64,000 bases of DNA from Trinickia mobilis (lineage in GTDB: Bacteria > Pseudomonadota > Gammaproteobacteria > Burkholderiales > Burkholderiaceae), in assembly GCF_017315705.1 (NCBI RefSeq), contig NZ_JAFLRF010000007.1, forward strand, positions 64,178-128,177, read 5' to 3'. Shown piece by piece: positions 28,429 to 39,178 of the stretch. The translations under genes were made by a program, and so were the position numbers. The notes under the pieces were generated by a model. The model made no database searches, was not told where the DNA came from, and saw only the letters and a program-made list of their open reading frames with translations. How positions within the stretch are numbered: position 1 is the stretch's first letter; the number at the start of each line of letters is the position of its first letter.

Positions 28429-29574
28429 ATGAATCTGCTGAAACGTTACGCTGCGCCCGTTGTCTGTGCGATGACCGTCCTCGCCGTGGCGGCTTGCTCA
28501 TCCACGAAAGACGAGCGCCGCGTGCCGACGCCGCTGACTGACTTCAAGCCCGTGCTCAACGTTCAGCAGGCTTGGAAGGCTAGCGTCGGCAAGGGCGGGC
28601 GCTATCTGTTCGCGCCGGTCGCGGCCGGTGGCGCGGTCTACGCCGCAGGTGCGAACGGCTCGGTCGAGAAGATCGATGCGAAGACCGGTCAGGAAGTGTG
28701 GCGCACGAAGGTGGGCGTCGACCTGACCGCGGGCGTCGGCAGCGACGGCACGCTGACCGCTGTTGGCGCGGAAAAGGGCGGGGTCTACGTACTGGGCGCG
28801 GACGGCAAGCTGCTGTGGAAGGCAACGGCGCAAGGCGAAATCATTTCGCCGCCGCTCGTCGGCAACGGTCTCGTGATCGTGCGGACGATCGACGGCGCAA
28901 TCAGCGCATTCAACGCGGATACGGGCGAGTTGAAGTGGGTGTACCGCAATCGCGCGGTGCCGCTCAATCTGCGCGTGTCGGCCGGCATGACTTTCGCCGG
29001 CGACGCCGCGGTGCTCGCCGGCTTCCCCGGCGGCGGCCTCGCGGCGATCAACCTGCACACCGGCGACGAGTACTGGGAAGCGCCGGTGTCGTATCCGAAG
29101 GGCGTGACCGAAGTCGAGCGGATCAACGACGTGACGGGCGCACCGACGCTGATCGGCGCCGAGACCTGCGCGGTGACGTTCCAGGGGCAAATCGGCTGTT
29201 TCGACGCGAACTCGGGCCGCCCGCTGTGGCAGAAAGCGTTCTCGAGCGCGCGCGGAGTGGCGCAGGACGACGCGATCGTCGCGGCGCCCGACGATTGGTC
29301 GGTGATGAGCGCGTTCGACGTGCAAAGCGGCAAGAAGCTCTGGAGCAATGACAAGCTCAAGAGCCGCGATCTTGGCGTGCCGTTCCTGCTGGGGCCGTCG
29401 GTGGTGGTGGGTGACTATCAGGGTTACGTGCACTTCCTGTCGCGGGACAACGGTTCGTTCGTCGCGCGGATGAAGACGGACGGCAGCCCGATCATTTCGG
29501 CGCCGGTGATGGCGGGCGATACCCTCGTCGTGCAGACGCGCGACGGCGATCTGTACGGTTTTCGGCCGCAATAA
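28429..29574 (+). CDS. bamB: Outer membrane assembly lipoprotein BamB
   Basis: A 381-residue lipoprotein, the eight-bladed beta-propeller accessory subunit of the BAM complex that folds outer-membrane proteins. A signal peptide with lipobox ends at Cys23 (LAVAAC). Repeated PQQ-like blades are visible, with recurring patterns such as GRYLFAPVAAGGAVYAAG, GKLLWKATAQGEIISPPLVG and DGDLYGFRPQ at the end. ATG 28429 was preferred because it opens the signal peptide. The gene follows yfgM and precedes a strong terminator and der, the same order as in E. coli (yfgM-bamB-der). Another Bam lipoprotein, BamD, is encoded at 47.2-48.1 kb. Confidence 0.95.
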   Translation: MNLLKRYAAPVVCAMTVLAVAACSSTKDERRVPTPLTDFKPVLNVQQAWKASVGKGGRYLFAPVAAGGAVYAAGANGSVEKIDAKTGQEVWRTKVGVDLTAGVGSDGTLTAVGAEKGGVYVLGADGKLLWKATAQGEIISPPLVGNGLVIVRTIDGAISAFNADTGELKWVYRNRAVPLNLRVSAGMTFAGDAAVLAGFPGGGLAAINLHTGDEYWEAPVSYPKGVTEVERINDVTGAPTLIGAETCAVTFQGQIGCFDANSGRPLWQKAFSSARGVAQDDAIVAAPDDWSVMSAFDVQSGKKLWSNDKLKSRDLGVPFLLGPSVVVGDYQGYVHFLSRDNGSFVARMKTDGSPIISAPVMAGDTLVVQTRDGDLYGFRPQ

Positions 29575-29866
29575 ACGCGGCTGCCTGTAACGGTTCGCAA
29601 CCGTTTTCTGTATTTTCTGTACGTACGTCGTGCAGGCCGGCCCGTGCCGGCCTGCACGCGTTTTTATCGGCAGTGCGAAGGCATAGGGCGCCAGCCCACC
29701 GTGCCTTCGGCCGAACTATCGCCCGCTTAAGACACGGCGGCCGGCCGGAGCCGGGCCGCAATGAATTCGTGATAATTTTTGTCAAACGCAGCCTGTCGGT
29801 TGCCGGGCGGCATCGCCGCGGCAGCAAGGGGACGACGCCTCTGCGTTTCACTTTAGACAACATCAG
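29575..29866. other. bamB-der intergenic region
   Basis: 292 nt containing the bamB terminator (29630-29665) and about 200 nt upstream of der. A der promoter is expected here because of the terminator, but I could not place one with confidence. Confidence 0.45.
29630..29665 (+). terminator. Rho-independent terminator of bamB
   Basis: Perfect 12-bp stem GTGCAGGCCGGC / GCCGGCCTGCAC with a 4-nt loop, followed by GCG and five T residues. It separates the bamB operon from der, which in other species is often cotranscribed with bamB. Confidence 0.8.
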
Positions 29867-31204
29867 ATGAAACCCGTAATTGCCCTCGTCGGGCGCCCCA
29901 ATGTGGGGAAATCCACTCTGTTCAACCGCTTGACGCGCTCGCGCGACGCGCTCGTCGCGGACCTGCCGGGCCTCACGCGCGATCGCCACTATGGCGAAGG
30001 GCGCGTCGGCGACCGGCCGTATCTGGTGGTCGACACGGGCGGCTTCGAGCCGGTCGCGAAGGACGGCATCCTGCATGAGATGGCGCGCCAGACCCGTCAG
30101 GCGGTCGAGGAGTCGGACATCGTCGTGTTCATCGTCGACGGGCGCAACGGGCTCGCGCCGCAGGACAAGTCGATTGCGGATTATTTGCGCAAGACCGGCC
30201 GGCCGATTTTCCTCGTCGTCAATAAGGCCGAGGGGATGAAGTACACGTCGGTCGCCGCCGATTTCTATGAACTCGGCTTGGGCGATCCGCGCGCGATTTC
30301 CGCGGCGCATGGCGACGGCGTCACGGAGATGATCGACGAGGCGCTCGGCGTCGCGTACGCGGGCCATCCGGAAGAGAGCGAGGAGGAAAAGGCGCATCGC
30401 GGCGTGAAGATCGCGATTGTCGGCCGGCCGAACGTCGGCAAGTCGACGCTCGTGAACACGCTGATCGGCGAAGACCGCGTGATTGCGTTCGACATGCCTG
30501 GCACGACGCGCGATTCGATCTACGTCGATTTCGAGCGGCAGGGCAAGAAGTACACGCTGATCGATACAGCGGGCCTGCGCCGCCGCGGCAAGGTGTTCGA
30601 GGCGATCGAGAAATTCTCGGTCGTGAAGACGCTGCAATCGATCTCGGACGCGAACGTCGTGATTTTATTGCTCGACGCGCAACAGGACATTTCGGATCAG
30701 GATGCGCACATCGCAGGCTTCGTCGTCGAGCAGGGCCGTGCGCTCGTGGTCGGGGTGAACAAATGGGACGGGCTCGATTCGCATGTGCGCGAGCGCACGA
30801 AATCCGAATTGACGCGCAAGCTCAAATTCCTTGAATTTGCGAAATTCCACTACATATCGGCGGTGGAGAAGACGGGGATCGGCGCACTCATGCGCTCGGT
30901 CGACGACGCGTATGCTGCCGCGATGGCGAAGCTGCCGACGCCGAAGCTCACGCGCGCGCTGATCGAGGCGGTCGAGTTCCAGCAGCCGCGGCGCCGTGGA
31001 CCGGTTCGTCCGAAGCTGCGCTATGCGCACCAGGGCGGGCAGAATCCGCCGATCATCGTGATCCACGGCAATGCGCTCGACGCGGTGACTGAAACCTATA
31101 AGCGCTACCTCGAGAACCGCTTCCGAGAAACTTTCTCGCTGACGGGGACTCCATTACGAATAGAGTTTCGTTCGTCGACGAACCCTTACGCGGACAAAGG
31201 CTGA
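29867..31204 (+). CDS. der: Ribosome-associated GTPase Der (EngA)
   Basis: A 445-residue protein with two tandem GTPase domains, required for 50S subunit maturation. The first domain begins immediately ([19 protein letters not shown]1 at residues 8-15) with G3 VDTGGFE and G4 NKAEG. The second carries [20 protein letters not shown]3 [10 protein letters not shown] and G4 NKWD. A KH-like C-terminal domain with [20 protein letters not shown] follows. No Shine-Dalgarno sequence is obvious just before the ATG. It is followed by hfq after 145 nt. Confidence 0.97.
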   Translation: MKPVIALVGRPNVGKSTLFNRLTRSRDALVADLPGLTRDRHYGEGRVGDRPYLVVDTGGFEPVAKDGILHEMARQTRQAVEESDIVVFIVDGRNGLAPQDKSIADYLRKTGRPIFLVVNKAEGMKYTSVAADFYELGLGDPRAISAAHGDGVTEMIDEALGVAYAGHPEESEEEKAHRGVKIAIVGRPNVGKSTLVNTLIGEDRVIAFDMPGTTRDSIYVDFERQGKKYTLIDTAGLRRRGKVFEAIEKFSVVKTLQSISDANVVILLLDAQQDISDQDAHIAGFVVEQGRALVVGVNKWDGLDSHVRERTKSELTRKLKFLEFAKFHYISAVEKTGIGALMRSVDDAYAAAMAKLPTPKLTRALIEAVEFQQPRRRGPVRPKLRYAHQGGQNPPIIVIHGNALDAVTETYKRYLENRFRETFSLTGTPLRIEFRSSTNPYADKG

Positions 31205-31267
31205 AACCCGCGTGCGTCAAGGGTTTGGCCGAATGGCTAGCCCGCTGGTGCGATAACGAAAATCGGC

Positions 31268-31273
31268 TATAGT
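31268..31273 (+). promoter_or_regulatory. Candidate -10 box of hfq
   Basis: TATAGT in the 145-nt gap between der and hfq, predicting a leader of about 70 nt before the hfq ATG. The -35 is weak. Confidence 0.4.
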
Positions 31274-31349
31274 GTAGCGATTGACGGGGAATTTCTTTTT
31301 CTTCGCCGCTCAATCACGATCAACCTGCAAAAAAATGACGGAGTTTGCT

Positions 31350-31586
31350 ATGAGCAACAAAGGGCAATTGTTACAAGACCCGTTTTTGAACGCGCTGCGT
31401 AAAGAGCATGTGCCGGTGTCCATCTATCTGGTCAACGGCATCAAGCTCCAGGGGAACATCGAATCGTTCGACCAGTACGTCGTGTTGCTCCGGAATACCG
31501 TGACCCAGATGGTGTACAAGCACGCCATTTCGACTGTCGTGCCTGCCCGTCCGGTCAATTTCCACCCGGATACCGAACAGTCCTAA
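31350..31586 (+). CDS. hfq: RNA chaperone Hfq
   Basis: A 78-residue Hfq, the hexameric Sm-like protein that pairs small RNAs with mRNAs. Sm1 ([20 protein letters not shown]) and Sm2 ([12 protein letters not shown]) motifs are intact, including the Y-K-H residues of the proximal RNA-binding face. The C-terminal tail is very short, as usual in betaproteobacteria and unlike the long tail of E. coli Hfq. The hfq-hflX-hflK-hflC order is the classical amiB-independent part of the E. coli cluster. A weak ribosome binding site (GGAG) precedes the start. Confidence 0.98.
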   Translation: MSNKGQLLQDPFLNALRKEHVPVSIYLVNGIKLQGNIESFDQYVVLLRNTVTQMVYKHAISTVVPARPVNFHPDTEQS

Positions 31587-31644
31587 ACCCATCGTCGCGG
31601 CCGGCATTGCGTCGCCGTCGGCGATACATGCCGGTCGCTTCATT

Positions 31645-32862
<1,218 letters not shown>

Positions 32863-32974
32863 CCGACCCTCTCAAGAAAACGCCGGGCCGCCCCAAGTTT
32901 TATTGCTCCCCTCGGGGGGCCTGGCGCGTAGCGGCAGGTCTGGGGGCCCTCACTACTCAAGTGAACGAACACAG
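32863..32974. repeat. GC-rich spacer with hairpin potential between hflX and hflK
   Basis: The 112-nt spacer is dominated by C- and G-runs (GCTCCCCTCGGGGGGC can fold on itself, and flanking GCCGCCCC / GGGGGCCC can pair). It resembles the GC-rich intergenic motifs scattered in Burkholderiaceae genomes, but no second copy was found in this window, so repeat status is an inference. Confidence 0.3.
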
Positions 32975-34333
32975 GTGAACGAATACAAAGAGCGGAGTAC
33001 TTGGCTGCGTTTGCGCGCCATTCTTTCGATCAACGATCCTCGATGGGGGCGTAGCGAAGGTAATGGCGACAAGCAGCGCCCGAATGAGCCAAAGCGTCCG
33101 CAAGGCGACGGCGAAGGGCCGCCCGATCTCGACGAGATGTGGCGCGACTTCAATCGCCGCCTGAGCGGCTTGTTCGGCGGCAAGGGTAAAGGGAAGGGTT
33201 TGGGCCCTGGCGACCGCCGTCCCGATAACGGGCGCGCCGCGCGCGTCGGCGTGGGTATCGTGATCGGCGTGCTGGTCGCGATTTATCTCGGCAGCGGCAT
33301 TTTCATCGTGCAGGACGGCCAGGCCGGCGTCGTGCTGCAATTCGGCAAATACCGGGGAACCGTCGAGCAAGGCGTGCACTGGCGCCTGCCGTTTCCGTTC
33401 GAAACGCAGGAAATCGTCAACGTCGGACAGGTGCGCGCGGTGGAAATCGGGCGCAACAACGCCGTTGCCGGCGCCAACGTGAAGGACTCGTCGATGCTCA
33501 CGCGCGACGGCGATTTCCTGGATGTGCGCTTTGCAGTCCAATACCAGGTCAAGACACCCACCGACTATCTGTTCCGCACCACCGATCCTGATCAAAGCGT
33601 GACGCAGGCCGCGCAGGCGTCGGTGCGCGAAATCGTCGGCACGCGCAGCACGGAAGACATGCTTTATCAGGATCGCGAAGCAATGCGTCAGCAGCTGCAG
33701 GATTCGATCCAGCGCAAGCTCGATCAATATCGGACCGGCCTTGCCGTCACAGGTGTCACGATCGAGAGCGTGACGCCGCCGGAGCAGGTGCAAAGCGCGT
33801 TCGACGACGCGGCCAAGGCGCGCCAGGACCGCGAGCGCGCGAAACACGATGCGCAAGCTTACGCGAGCGAGCTCGTGCCGCGCGCGCAAGGCGACGCCGC
33901 GCGCATGATCGACGATGCGAAGTCCTACGCGGACCGCGTCGTGGCCGAAGCGCAGGGCGATGCCGAACGCTTCGAGCAAGTCTATGCGCAGTATTCGAAG
34001 GCGCCCGCGGTGATCCGCCAGCGGATGTACCTGGAAACGATGCAGCAAATCTATTCGAACGTGACGAAGGTCTACGTCGGGGGCAAGACCGGCGCCAATG
34101 TGATCCTGCCGCTCGACAAGATCGTCGAGGAAGGCCGTCAGCGTGCGAGCGAAGCGGCAAGCGGCGCCTCCAGCGCGTCCGCGGCGGGCGCGAGCCAAGC
34201 CGCCAGCAGTGCCGCCGCGTCGTCGGCCGCCGTTTCTGCGCCGAGCGCGGCAAGTCAGGCCGCCGCGGCAAGCGACGTCCTGCGTTCGCGCGATGCGTTC
34301 CGCAGCCGCGGCCGCGAAGACGATCTGCCGTAA
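32975..34333 (+). CDS. hflK: FtsH protease regulatory subunit HflK
   Basis: A 452-residue SPFH-domain membrane protein that, with HflC, forms the large cage around the FtsH protease and modulates its turnover of membrane proteins. An N-terminal glycine/basic cytoplasmic part (SINDPRWG, GEGPPDLDEMWRDFNRRL) is followed by a single membrane helix (about residues 92-110) and the SPFH/band-7 domain starting IFIVQDGQAGVVLQFGKYRG. The C-terminal 50 residues are an Ala/Ser low-complexity tail. The start is taken as GTG 32975 (reading VNEYKERSTWL); the ribosome binding site is poor. hflC follows after 16 nt. Confidence 0.93.
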   Translation: MNEYKERSTWLRLRAILSINDPRWGRSEGNGDKQRPNEPKRPQGDGEGPPDLDEMWRDFNRRLSGLFGGKGKGKGLGPGDRRPDNGRAARVGVGIVIGVLVAIYLGSGIFIVQDGQAGVVLQFGKYRGTVEQGVHWRLPFPFETQEIVNVGQVRAVEIGRNNAVAGANVKDSSMLTRDGDFLDVRFAVQYQVKTPTDYLFRTTDPDQSVTQAAQASVREIVGTRSTEDMLYQDREAMRQQLQDSIQRKLDQYRTGLAVTGVTIESVTPPEQVQSAFDDAAKARQDRERAKHDAQAYASELVPRAQGDAARMIDDAKSYADRVVAEAQGDAERFEQVYAQYSKAPAVIRQRMYLETMQQIYSNVTKVYVGGKTGANVILPLDKIVEEGRQRASEAASGASSASAAGASQAASSAAASSAAVSAPSAASQAAAASDVLRSRDAFRSRGREDDLP

Positions 34334-34349
34334 TAAGGAGCGCAAACAC

Positions 34350-35249
34350 ATGAATCGAATCATCGCGCTCGTCGTGGTTGTCGTGGCCGTCCTGTTCGCA
34401 GGGTCGTCGATGATTTATGTCGTCGATCAGCAGCAAACCGCCGTCGTTTCGTCGCATGGCGGGGCGAACCCGCTGGTCGAAGGTCCGGGGCTGCACTTCA
34501 AGCTGCCGCCGCCGTTGCAGACTGCAACGCTCGTCGATACGCGCATCCAGACGCTCGATGCGCCGGATGCCGACCGTTACGCGACGTCCGACAAGATCGA
34601 TCTTCTCGTGAACCCGGTACTTAAGTTCCGCGTCTCCGACCCGCTGAAGCTGTTCGTCGAAACGAAGGGCGATCCGCAGAGCGTGTCCGAGCAGCTCGTC
34701 ACGCAATTGCGCGGCGTGCTCGGCGATGCATTCGCCAAGTACGCGCTCGCCGATGCGCTCGGCAAGCAGCAGGCGATCGCCGGCGAGGCGCGCGAGGCGA
34801 TGCAGAAGCAGGCGAGCCCGCTCGGCATCGATATCGTCGACATTGAACTCACGCGCGTCGATTTTCCGGCCGCGATGACGGATGCCGTCTACAAGCGGAT
34901 GATTGCTGCCCGCGAACAGGCAGCGGATCACGAGCGCGCACAGGGTGCGGCCGAAGCGGAGCAGATCAAGGCCGATGCCGGGCGCAAGCAGCAGGCGGTG
35001 CTGGCGGACGCCTATAAGCAGGCTCAGTCGATCAAGGGCGAGGGCGACGGCAAGGCTGCGGTTATCGCTGCGGACGCATTCAGCCGCGATCCGCAGTTCT
35101 ATCAGTTCTACCAAAGCCTGCAGGCGTACCGGAGCATTTTCAAGCCGAACGACGTGATCGTCGTCGATCCGGACAGCGACTTCTTCCGCTTCATGCGCAG
35201 CGCCGACGGCAGCGCTCCCGCGCCCGCAGCAGCCTCACGCAAACACTGA
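34350..35249 (+). CDS. hflC: FtsH protease regulatory subunit HflC
   Basis: A 299-residue partner of HflK. It has an N-terminal membrane anchor (IIALVVVVVAVLFAGSSMIY) and a periplasmic SPFH domain (VVDQQQTAVVSSHGG to DIELTRVDFP), then a helical region rich in AEAEQIKADAGRKQQ repeats and a C-terminal tail. The start has an AAGGAG site 9 nt upstream. Coupled closely to hflK and followed 40 nt later by a DUF2065 gene, as in many proteobacteria. Confidence 0.95.
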   Translation: MNRIIALVVVVVAVLFAGSSMIYVVDQQQTAVVSSHGGANPLVEGPGLHFKLPPPLQTATLVDTRIQTLDAPDADRYATSDKIDLLVNPVLKFRVSDPLKLFVETKGDPQSVSEQLVTQLRGVLGDAFAKYALADALGKQQAIAGEAREAMQKQASPLGIDIVDIELTRVDFPAAMTDAVYKRMIAAREQAADHERAQGAAEAEQIKADAGRKQQAVLADAYKQAQSIKGEGDGKAAVIAADAFSRDPQFYQFYQSLQAYRSIFKPNDVIVVDPDSDFFRFMRSADGSAPAPAAASRKH

Positions 35250-35289
35250 TTCAGGGGCGCCGCACACGAGTTGCGGCGCTGGCATTCGT

Positions 35290-35481
35290 ATGGACATGGC
35301 CGGCTCGTTACTGCTCGCGATCGCACTGATGCTCATCATCGAGGGGATGTTTCCCTTCGTGTTTCCCACCGCCTGGCGGGAGACGTTTCGTAGAATAGCG
35401 GAGCGGCCGGTCAACCACATCCGGATCGGCGGGCTCATCGTCATGGCGCTCGGGCTGTTGCTGCTGCTCGCGGCGACCTGA
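35290..35481 (+). CDS. DUF2065 (YjeT family) small membrane protein
   Basis: A 63-residue protein with two hydrophobic segments (SLLLAIALMLIIEGMFPFVF and IRIGGLIVMALGLLLLLAA) separated by a conserved basic loop containing TAWRETFRRIAERP. This is the YjeT/DUF2065 family, nearly always encoded beside hflC. The function is unknown; association with the HflKC-FtsH complex is suggested only by gene neighbourhood. The start ATG has no strong ribosome binding site. Confidence 0.85.
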   Translation: MDMAGSLLLAIALMLIIEGMFPFVFPTAWRETFRRIAERPVNHIRIGGLIVMALGLLLLLAAT

Positions 35482-35607
35482 GCGCCTTGCGCCGAACTTC
35501 GCCCCGATTTGGCGGGTGTGTTTTACCGCCTGACTGGCGGTTTCGTCGAATCTTCATCTCGCGGCATGCGCTGGCGTGCCGCTCACTTTCGCAGTAGGAC
35601 TGTACCG

Positions 35608-36756
35608 ATGTCGACCTGGTTGCTTCCTGAAAATATCGCCGACGTGCTGCCGTCGGAGGCGCGCAAGATCGAAGAATTGCGACGCGCGCTGCTCGATCGC
35701 TTCCGAGCATACGGCTACGAGATGGTGATGCCGCCGCTGCTTGAATACCTCGAGTCGCTGCTGACGAGCGGCGGCAGCGATTTGAGCCTGCGCACGTTCA
35801 AGCTCGTCGATCAACTGTCGGGGCGCACGCTCGGGCTGCGCGCCGACACGACGCCGCAAGTGGCTCGCATCGACGCGCACCTGCTTAATCGTCAAGGCGT
35901 GACGCGCCTGTGCTACGCGGGCAACGTGCTGCATACGCGTCCGCGGGGCCTGCACGCAACGCGCGAGCAGATTCAGGTCGGCGCGGAAATTTATGGTCAT
36001 GCGGGCCTCGAAGCGGACATCGAAATCCAGCAGCTCATGCTCGACGTTTTGCGGCTTACCGGTCTGACGAAGATCCGTCTCGACCTGTGTCACGCGGGCG
36101 TGCTGTCTGCGATTTTTGCGCAAGATCCGACGGCGGCCGCGGCGGGTGAAGCGCTTTATGAGGCGCTCGCGGGCAAGGACGTCGCGCGCCTGGACGAGCT
36201 GACACAGGGCATGAGCGACGTGGCGCGCGACGCGCTGCGCGCGCTGCCCGCGCTTTACGGCGACGCGTCGATGCTCGCGCTGGCGCGGCAGCGTTTGCCG
36301 AATCTGCCGGCGATTGCAAGCGCGCTCGGCGATCTCGAGTTTTTGGCCGCACAGGTCGACGGCGCCGAGGTCACGATCGATCTGGCCGATTTGCGCGGCT
36401 ACGCGTATCACAGCGGCGCGATGTTCTCGGCCTATGTCGATGGCGTGCCGAACGCGGTCGCGCGCGGCGGCCGTTATGACCACGTCGGGCAGGCGTACGG
36501 GCGCGCGCGGCCCGCGACGGGCTTTTCGCTGGATCTGCGCGAAGTCGCGCGCATTTCGCCGATCGAGGCACGCAGCAGCGCGATCCTCGCGCCCTGGAAG
36601 CACGACGATGCGCTGCGCGCGAGTGTCGCCTTGTTGCGCGACGCGGGCGAAGTCGTGATTCAGGCGCTGCCCGGCCACGATCACGCGCTGGACGAATTCG
36701 CCTGCGACCGCGTGCTCGTCGAGCGCAACGGAGCGTGGGTCGTCGAGGCTCGCTAG
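35608..36756 (+). CDS. hisZ: ATP phosphoribosyltransferase regulatory subunit HisZ
   Basis: A 382-residue paralogue of histidyl-tRNA synthetase lacking the anticodon domain. It activates the short form of HisG in the first step of histidine synthesis. Class II-like motifs are recognisable but altered: [32 protein letters not shown] in the motif-2 region, and a final [17 protein letters not shown]. Presence of hisZ implies that the genome encodes short-form HisG, which is not in this window. The start at [15 protein letters not shown] matches the family. The placement between hflC and purA is characteristic of Burkholderia relatives. Confidence 0.93.
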   Translation: MSTWLLPENIADVLPSEARKIEELRRALLDRFRAYGYEMVMPPLLEYLESLLTSGGSDLSLRTFKLVDQLSGRTLGLRADTTPQVARIDAHLLNRQGVTRLCYAGNVLHTRPRGLHATREQIQVGAEIYGHAGLEADIEIQQLMLDVLRLTGLTKIRLDLCHAGVLSAIFAQDPTAAAAGEALYEALAGKDVARLDELTQGMSDVARDALRALPALYGDASMLALARQRLPNLPAIASALGDLEFLAAQVDGAEVTIDLADLRGYAYHSGAMFSAYVDGVPNAVARGGRYDHVGQAYGRARPATGFSLDLREVARISPIEARSSAILAPWKHDDALRASVALLRDAGEVVIQALPGHDHALDEFACDRVLVERNGAWVVEAR

Positions 36757-36883
36757 AGCGGGGCGTCAGGGGCCTTCGCGGCGCTGCTCGAGACGGCCTT
36801 CCGGGCGTTTCCGGCAGCATCGCAAAAATGACCCATGCCGTTGAGCCGAAACGGAAAAACTCGGAACCGTCGGCGAACATGGG

Positions 36884-36889
36884 TAGAAT
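36884..36889 (+). promoter_or_regulatory. Candidate -10 box of purA
   Basis: TAGAAT 27 nt before the purA ATG at 36917, predicting a leader of about 20 nt. The -35 region is not well matched. Confidence 0.4.
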
Positions 36890-36907
36890 ACGTTTTTAAC
36901 CAGCTAA

Positions 36908-38263
<1,356 letters not shown>

Positions 38264-38265
38264 CG

Positions 38266-38853
38266 ATGACGCAAGGCTTGACCATGATCGCGATGACGGA
38301 CCCGCGCAACGACGACAAGAATTTGTGGGTCGGCTGGGACGAGTACCACCGGCTGATCGAATTGCTCGCACTGGCCGTTCACGAATCCGGCTGGAAGTTC
38401 GACAAGATCCTGTGCCTCGCGCGCGGCGGCCTGCGCGTCGGCGACCAACTGTCGCGCATCTATGACCTGCCGCTCGCGATCCTTGCAACGAGTTCCTATC
38501 GCGAGGCCGCCGGCACCGAGCAGGGCGAGCTCGATATCGCGCAATACATCACGATGACGCGCGGCGAGCTGTCGGGCAACGTGCTGCTCGTGGACGACCT
38601 GGTCGATTCCGGCGTTACACTGTCGCGCGTGCAGCAGCATTTGAAGGACCGCTATCCGGCGATTGCCGCCGTGCGTTCCGCGGTGCTCTGGTATAAGGGC
38701 TGCTCGAAGGTCAAGCCCGACTACCACGTGCAATACCTTCCGACGAACCCGTGGATTCACCAGCCGTTCGAGGAATGGGATACCGTGCGTCCGCACAATC
38801 TCGGGGCATGGATCAAGCGCGGCTTGGCGCGAAATTCGGCGTCGAACGAGTGA
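38266..38853 (+). CDS. Purine-type phosphoribosyltransferase
   Basis: A 195-residue type I phosphoribosyltransferase. The PRPP-binding loop is clear at about 106-119 (VLLVDDLVDSGVTL), preceded by a nucleotide-site segment ILCLARGGLRVGDQLS and followed by a YKGCSKVKPDY hood region. It most resembles the xanthine/hypoxanthine-guanine PRTase group; base specificity is not certain. Three in-frame ATGs (38266, 38284, 38293) are possible starts; the first is only 2 nt after purA and I keep it, but MTDPRNDDKNLWVGW may be the true N-terminus. A strong terminator follows. Confidence 0.85.
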   Translation: MTQGLTMIAMTDPRNDDKNLWVGWDEYHRLIELLALAVHESGWKFDKILCLARGGLRVGDQLSRIYDLPLAILATSSYREAAGTEQGELDIAQYITMTRGELSGNVLLVDDLVDSGVTLSRVQQHLKDRYPAIAAVRSAVLWYKGCSKVKPDYHVQYLPTNPWIHQPFEEWDTVRPHNLGAWIKRGLARNSASNE

Positions 38854-38898
38854 CGTTTAGCACGACCCTGCCGTGCGATCGTTGGTGCACCATGGTCC

Positions 38899-38926
38899 AG
38901 CGGAGTCTTCCGACTCCGCTTTTTTT
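38899..38926 (+). terminator. Rho-independent terminator of the purA unit
   Basis: 9-bp stem AGCGGAGTC / GACTCCGCT with a TTCC loop followed by T residues, 46 nt after the phosphoribosyltransferase stop codon. Confidence 0.88.
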
Positions 38927-38928
38927 AT

Positions 38929-38982
38929 GTCGACCCGAGTTAGCGCTTCAGCGGTTACTCGGGCCCCATGCAACGCGGTGCA
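38929..38982. repeat. Solitary diverged copy of the 50-bp hairpin repeat
   Basis: Starts with TGTCGACC and carries GAGTTAGCGCTTCAGCGG followed by TTACTCGGG, CCCATGCAA and GCGGTGCATGC. It matches the array at 13571-13805 over most of its length. The outer arms here are CCCGAGT / ACTCGGG, whereas the array has CCAGAGT / ACTCTGG: two paired positions changed together, keeping the stem. The inner AGCGCT/AGCGGT boxes have one mismatch. It sits directly after a terminator. Confidence 0.8.
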
Positions 38983-39125
38983 TGCGCTTTAGCCCGCCCG
39001 TTGACCGCAATCATGCTGCAGTGCGCAAAATGCGCCTGACTCTGGTGCATGGCGATGCTAAACTTCGCGGGCTGCCGCTCGTAGCGTATGCACAACACGC
39101 AAGGCGGCGCGTTTGCGTGCCCCGT

Positions 39126-39131
39126 TAGAAT
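39126..39131 (+). promoter_or_regulatory. Candidate -10 box of kup
   Basis: TAGAAT predicting a start near 39138 and a leader of about 40 nt before the kup ATG (39179). Confidence 0.4.
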
Positions 39132-39178
39132 TGCGCTCGTTTCTTCCGCCCCTCCGAGATCGGATTTACCCCGCGTTT

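Larger units (their letters stand above)
38854..39178. other. Intergenic region upstream of kup
   Basis: 325 nt holding the terminator of the purA unit (38899-38926), a diverged copy of the 50-bp hairpin repeat directly after it (38929-38982), and the kup -10 box at 39126-39131. No gene is evident. Confidence 0.6.
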
